Positions 6,097 through 9,295 of a DNA stretch of 9,295 bases are shown here, in pieces. Source of the DNA: Ruminiclostridium sp. (lineage in GTDB: Bacteria > Bacillota > Clostridia > Oscillospirales > Oscillospiraceae). How positions within the stretch are numbered: position 1 is the first letter of the stretch; each line of letters starts with the position of its first letter. Where the stretch lies: contig JAFZEB010000211.1 in the NCBI GenBank assembly GCA_017560855.1, forward strand, positions 1 to 9,295, given 5' to 3'. Both the position numbers and the translations under genes were made by a program. The notes under the pieces were generated by a model. That model did not search any database and was not told the origin of the DNA. It saw nothing but the letters and a program-made list of their open reading frames with translations.

Positions 6097-8319
6097 TTAC
6101 CACTCATACTCACAGATGAAGCAGGCGCTCTTTTCCAGCTTGGTGTTGGCCGGGAAGGGGTAGTTCCGCTGGTCGTTCCAGGACCAGCCGCCGTAGTCCG
6201 GCAGGTACCACAGCATCACGTACCACTCAGGCACGCCGTCGGCATCCTGGCGGGAGGGCTCGGTGGAGGTCCAGGCCTGGTAGCCGAACTCCTCGCCGGT
6301 GACCCAGTGGCCGTAGACGTTGCCCTCCTCGTCGTAAGAGGTGTAGCCGCCCAGCCAGCAGTACTTCAGGTCTTCCTTCTCCAACATCTTGGTGATGGTG
6401 TCCATCTCGGACTTGGAGGTGATGGTGGCCAGGTGACCGCCCATTTCACGGCACTTCTGGTCGGCATCCTCCCAGCTGTACACGCCCTCCACGATCTTGT
6501 AGCGGGCGTTGCCTTCCTTCTCCTCTTTCTCCTCCTCGGTAAGGCTGCGAACAGGGGTGAAGGTCACGCTGGTCTTGCCCCGGCAGCTGCCGCCGTCCAC
6601 CATGACCTCCAGGTCACGGGTGGCGTAGGCATCCAGGGACTTGTCACTCTCATACTCCACCACGTAGAGCTGCATCTGCTGGTCATAGACCTGGTTGAAG
6701 ATGACCTCCAGGTCATACAGGTCGTCGATGTGCCAGTACTGGCCGCCGGTCTGCTGGGCCATGGACCGCAGAAGCTGGGTGTCCAGGCCGCCGCCCACGC
6801 CGATGATGTACACGGGGACCTGCTTGCTGACGGCGTAGTTCACCACCTCGTTGGCAGAGTGCTGGCTGGCGTTGTCCATACCGTCGGTAAAGACCACCAC
6901 GCACCGGGCGCCGCCCTGGAGGGCGGAGTTGGTGACGCCGTCATAGACCGCATCATAGAAGGCGGTGGTGTCGCCGATGCTCATGTTTCGGATGCCGTTG
7001 AGCAGCAGGTTCACATCGTTGGTGTAGTAGCACATCTGCTGGACGATGTCGTCAAAGGCCAAAATCTCTGCCCGGTCGCCCACGCTGAAGTTCAGCTGGC
7101 GGACGAAGTCAGACATGACGCTCTTGATCTTGCTCATGTCGCTGGAGGAGATACTGCCGCTCTTGTCGGCAACCAGGCTGATGTTCAGACCGGCGTTGTC
7201 CTCCAGAATGAAGGCGGACTTGACCTCACGGGCCAGGAATTCGCCCCCCTCCACCCGCTCTTTGATGGTGAAGCAGGAGCCGTTCAGGCCGTTGAGCAGG
7301 TTGCCGTTGGCATCGGTGATCTGGAAATAGACCTTCACCTTGGGGTATTCGCTCACGTCGGTAGTCACCAGAGACAGGCAGGCCTCCTCAAAATAGGGGG
7401 TGGTGTAGCCACCCTCCATGCTGTTCTGGAGTCCTTCCACCTCGATGGCCAGGGTGACCGCGCGGAGTTCCTCGCTGACGAAGCTCTCCTCGGCCTCATA
7501 GGTAAACCGGATGCCGTTGTCGGTGACCACCACATCCACGTCATCCACAGATTCGCCATCCTCCAGCAGGGTAAAGTGCTGGGCGGTGAGGGCAAAGTCC
7601 CGGTCGGTTTCCAGGCTGACGGTCACCGTGGGGAAGTTGTCGGCATTCACCTGGAATATGGAATCCGGCAGGACCAGGAAGGTCAGCAGCTGCTGTTGGA
7701 GTTCATAGCCTTCTTCCCCTTCCGGGATGACGATGCTGTTGAGGGTTGCCTCGGCATCCCAATACTGGCCCAGGTGGATGTAGGCTTTGGCCATGCCCAG
7801 AACGGGGTCCACCGCATCGGCCTTCTCATCCAGGGCGGCCTGATAGTACATCAGAGCGCCGCTGTAGTCCCCCGCCTCCATGGCGGCCTCTGCGGCGTTC
7901 ATGGCGTCCCGGTAGGCACCGTTGGACAGGTTCGTGCTGATGAACAGGGCAATGCAGGCGATGAGGGCCACCACTGCCACGCCCAGGCCAATGTACAGGC
8001 CCTTCAGACGCTTCTTGTCCTTGGCTGCCTCCTCCGGCTCCTGGGGCTCCCCGTCAAAGTCCCGGGGCTCCTCATCAAAAAACTCCTCCGGGATATAGGG
8101 GACCCAGTCGTCCTGGGGGATCTCCTCTTCTACTTCTACCGGGGCTTCTCCTGCCGCCTCAGGCATCTCCTCCGGGGCGGGCTGGTCCACAGGCTCTTCA
8201 GTCTGCTCCGGGATCACCTGGGGTTCCTCGGGCACAGGGTCAGCAGGGGCGGGCGTGCCGCATTTGGGACAGAATCGGGCCTCTTCGGGCAGAAGGCCTC
8301 CACATTGGGTACAATACAT
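6097..8319 (-). CDS. Zinc ribbon-TM-TPR-like-VWA-C-type lectin surface protein
   Basis: A 740-aa multidomain protein. A zinc ribbon with C3, C6, C17 and C20 (MYCTQC...CPKC) is followed by an acidic Pro/Glu-rich linker (about 24-100) and one transmembrane helix (about 107-128) preceded by KDKKRLK. The N-terminus should therefore be cytoplasmic and the rest outside. Then come TPR-like helices (about 135-195), beta-rich segments (about 220-365), a VWA domain (about 377-550) and a C-type lectin-like domain (about 603-740). The VWA metal site is complete: DKSGS (D385, S387, S389), T451/T452 in GDTTAFYDA, and D479 in FTDGMDN. The lectin-like domain shows C623, WLGG (655-658), WND (714-716) and C736 in FICEYEW. 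An in-frame ATG at 8352 exists, but AAGGAGG (8328-8334 on +) sits eight bases before the ATG at 8319, so I chose the latter. It is the first gene of the operon, with its own promoter. The ligand is unknown; adhesion or envelope sensing is plausible. Confidence 0.87.
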   Translation of the reverse strand: MYCTQCGGLLPEEARFCPKCGTPAPADPVPEEPQVIPEQTEEPVDQPAPEEMPEAAGEAPVEVEEEIPQDDWVPYIPEEFFDEEPRDFDGEPQEPEEAAKDKKRLKGLYIGLGVAVVALIACIALFISTNLSNGAYRDAMNAAEAAMEAGDYSGALMYYQAALDEKADAVDPVLGMAKAYIHLGQYWDAEATLNSIVIPEGEEGYELQQQLLTFLVLPDSIFQVNADNFPTVTVSLETDRDFALTAQHFTLLEDGESVDDVDVVVTDNGIRFTYEAEESFVSEELRAVTLAIEVEGLQNSMEGGYTTPYFEEACLSLVTTDVSEYPKVKVYFQITDANGNLLNGLNGSCFTIKERVEGGEFLAREVKSAFILEDNAGLNISLVADKSGSISSSDMSKIKSVMSDFVRQLNFSVGDRAEILAFDDIVQQMCYYTNDVNLLLNGIRNMSIGDTTAFYDAVYDGVTNSALQGGARCVVVFTDGMDNASQHSANEVVNYAVSKQVPVYIIGVGGGLDTQLLRSMAQQTGGQYWHIDDLYDLEVIFNQVYDQQMQLYVVEYESDKSLDAYATRDLEVMVDGGSCRGKTSVTFTPVRSLTEEEKEEKEGNARYKIVEGVYSWEDADQKCREMGGHLATITSKSEMDTITKMLEKEDLKYCWLGGYTSYDEEGNVYGHWVTGEEFGYQAWTSTEPSRQDADGVPEWYVMLWYLPDYGGWSWNDQRNYPFPANTKLEKSACFICEYEW

Positions 8320-8366
8320 CTCTTTTTCCTCCTTGTTCTCTCTCTTTTGCAAGGATCATTTCGTTT

Positions 8367-8395
8367 AGTATAATCCGCTAAAGTGTAGAAGTCAA
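8367..8395 (-). promoter_or_regulatory. Sigma-A-type promoter of the VWA-lectin/SLH operon
   Basis: Read on the - strand: -35 TTGACT (8390-8395), a 17-bp spacer and -10 TATACT (8367-8372), both one base from consensus. This would place transcription start near 8360 and give a leader of about 40 nt before the ATG at 8319. The inverted repeat TTTAG (8364-8368)/CTAAA (8378-8382) overlaps the -10 box and could be part of an operator, though five-base arms are weak evidence. Confidence 0.82.
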
Positions 8396-8461
8396 CACAG
8401 GTTCCTTCTATGGATAAGACGCATCTGACCGGCCTCAGGTTTTATGATTTGAAAAATTTTT

Positions 8462-9295
8462 TCAATTTCCCTCATAGCTTTTGATGACCGTTCCCGCCGC
8501 CCGGGCGAAGAGCCGGGCACCGTTCACCGCCTCCTCCAGGGTGTTCCCGTGGGAACCCACCTCCACCAGAAGGGACCCCTTGGTGAGCTGCTGGTTGAAC
8601 CGGGCCGTCCGCAGGGTGATGGGACGGGCCAGCCCGGGCCAAAGGCTGTTCATCTGGGTCTGGATCTCCATGGCCAGGGCCAGATGTTCCGTCCAGTCGG
8701 GAAACTCTGCCCCGCCGTCATCCGTCCCCACCAGGAGCATCACCTGGGCGGTCTTTTTCCCGTCCACCTCCACCACCGGCTTGTAGATGGTGCCGTCCTC
8801 CCCCACCAGGGCATCCCGGTGGACATCCAGAACCATCTGAATGGTGGGATATTCTTCCAGATAAGCCTCGATCCCGGTCCGGGACCGGTCATAGGCCCCG
8901 TTGTAGGCAGGATAATCGTAGATTTCCCTGTCGTGGATCACAGAAATCCCCATCTCTTCGAAAATTCGTGCTATCTCTTCTCCCACTCGTATGATATTAT
9001 AAGAGGAGTCGGTGGTGTGTGCCGTCCCGGTCTCGGTATAGGGTTCGGTGCCGTCCCGGGCAAAGGACTCCGTGCCATGGGTGTGGAGGATGAGGACCTG
9101 GGGGCCCTCTGCCGCCGGACCAAAGGAAAGGCTGGTCCCGGCTGCGGCCACTCCCTCCAGGTCCACCGTCTTTTCCGTTCGGTTGAACAGGGAGATCCCT
9201 CCCCCGTTCAGATATCCCGTTCCCCCGGTGATGGTCTTTTCCTGGATGTTGTCCGGGGTGACCGCCTCCAGGTTTTGCTCCTGTGCCTCGTCGGC
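8462..9295 (-). CDS. spoIIP: Stage II sporulation protein P (SpoIIP), C-terminal part (5' end outside window)
   Basis: The frame is open from the window end, so 277 C-terminal residues are visible. The GTG at 9164-9166 is internal, because clear SpoIIP-like sequence (GGGISLFNRTEKTVDLEG) continues upstream of it. SpoIIP is the amidase and lytic transglycosylase of the DMP engulfment machinery (with SpoIID and SpoIIM), which thins septal peptidoglycan so that the mother cell can engulf the forespore. The catalytic region is intact: LILHTHGTESF (H71 and H73 of the visible part), DVHRD in the middle, and LVEVGSHGNT near the C-terminus, which carries the probable catalytic/metal-site Glu. The N-terminal anchor lies outside the window. 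The stop TGA is at 8462-8464. No convincing terminator follows, so some read-through into the VWA-lectin operon is possible. This gene is the main evidence for an endospore-former. In other Clostridia spoIIP usually follows gpr, which would lie to the right. Confidence 0.93.
   Translation of the reverse strand, partial: ADEAQEQNLEAVTPDNIQEKTITGGTGYLNGGGISLFNRTEKTVDLEGVAAAGTSLSFGPAAEGPQVLILHTHGTESFARDGTEPYTETGTAHTTDSSYNIIRVGEEIARIFEEMGISVIHDREIYDYPAYNGAYDRSRTGIEAYLEEYPTIQMVLDVHRDALVGEDGTIYKPVVEVDGKKTAQVMLLVGTDDGGAEFPDWTEHLALAMEIQTQMNSLWPGLARPITLRTARFNQQLTKGSLLVEVGSHGNTLEEAVNGARLFARAAGTVIKSYEGN

Noticed and set aside
8317..8352. Upstream ATG at 8352 as the start of the VWA-lectin protein
   Set aside because: It would add 11 charged residues before the zinc ribbon and would put the strong AAGGAGG inside the coding region. 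That site is correctly spaced for the ATG at 8319.
5659..8373. 904-codon open frame on the + strand
   Set aside because: It runs antisense to the VWA-lectin gene and half of SLH paralog B, both of which have clear domains and ribosome binding sites. Its translation is low-complexity Gly/Val/His/Leu typical of the reverse frame of GC-rich genes.
8425..8438. CTGACCGGCCTCAG dyad downstream of spoIIP
   Set aside because: Only four base pairs at the ends, mismatched inside and no T run; too weak to call a terminator or operator.
8449..8465. AT-rich inverted repeat TTGAAAAA/TTTTTCAA at the spoIIP stop
   Set aside because: The stem has only one GC pair per arm and no separate T tract beyond it, so it is not a credible terminator.

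Overview
The window looks like chromosomal DNA of a high-GC, endospore-forming member of the Clostridia. I infer a gut Oscillospiraceae-type genome (Flavonifractor, Oscillibacter or Lawsonibacter-like) from four things: a SpoIIP sporulation gene, SLH surface proteins with FSP...CTRGQ-type repeats, GC-rich codon use, and GC-rich palindromic repeats between genes. Genus is not resolved.

The left part (1-3016) is on the + strand. It holds the C-terminal end of SecA, a palindrome with a T tract (348-403), then a two-gene unit of pgeF (peptidoglycan editing factor, laccase-domain family) and a membrane-anchored LysM-G5-M23 peptidoglycan endopeptidase. The unit ends in a textbook 16-bp rho-independent terminator (3018-3061). 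Both genes act on peptidoglycan quality or remodelling.

Between the convergent blocks (3067-3186) lies a 120-bp element with 13-bp terminal inverted repeats and four internal hairpins. It looks like a small non-coding mobile or REP-like repeat.

The right part (3208-8395) is on the - strand and is transcribed right to left. A strong sigma-A-type promoter (TTGACT-17-TATACT, 8367-8395) precedes three closely spaced genes, with gaps of 24 and 33 bp. The first encodes a 740-aa zinc ribbon-TM-TPR-like-VWA-C-type-lectin protein. The next two encode tandem paralogous secreted proteins with a signal peptide, a divergent central domain and three C-terminal SLH repeats. All three products are predicted to face the outside of the cell, so this looks like one cell-surface module of unknown function. 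The two SLH paralogs are mosaics. Their ribosome binding site and signal-peptide DNA differ at only 1 of 110 bases and their SLH DNA is about 92% identical, but the middle is strongly diverged and, in the downstream copy, noticeably AT-richer.

The right edge (8462-9295) carries the C-terminal part of SpoIIP, the zinc-dependent amidase/lytic transglycosylase of forespore engulfment, truncated by the window end. I saw no tRNA, rRNA, CRISPR array or transposase. The most interesting region is the three-gene surface operon at 3208-8395.
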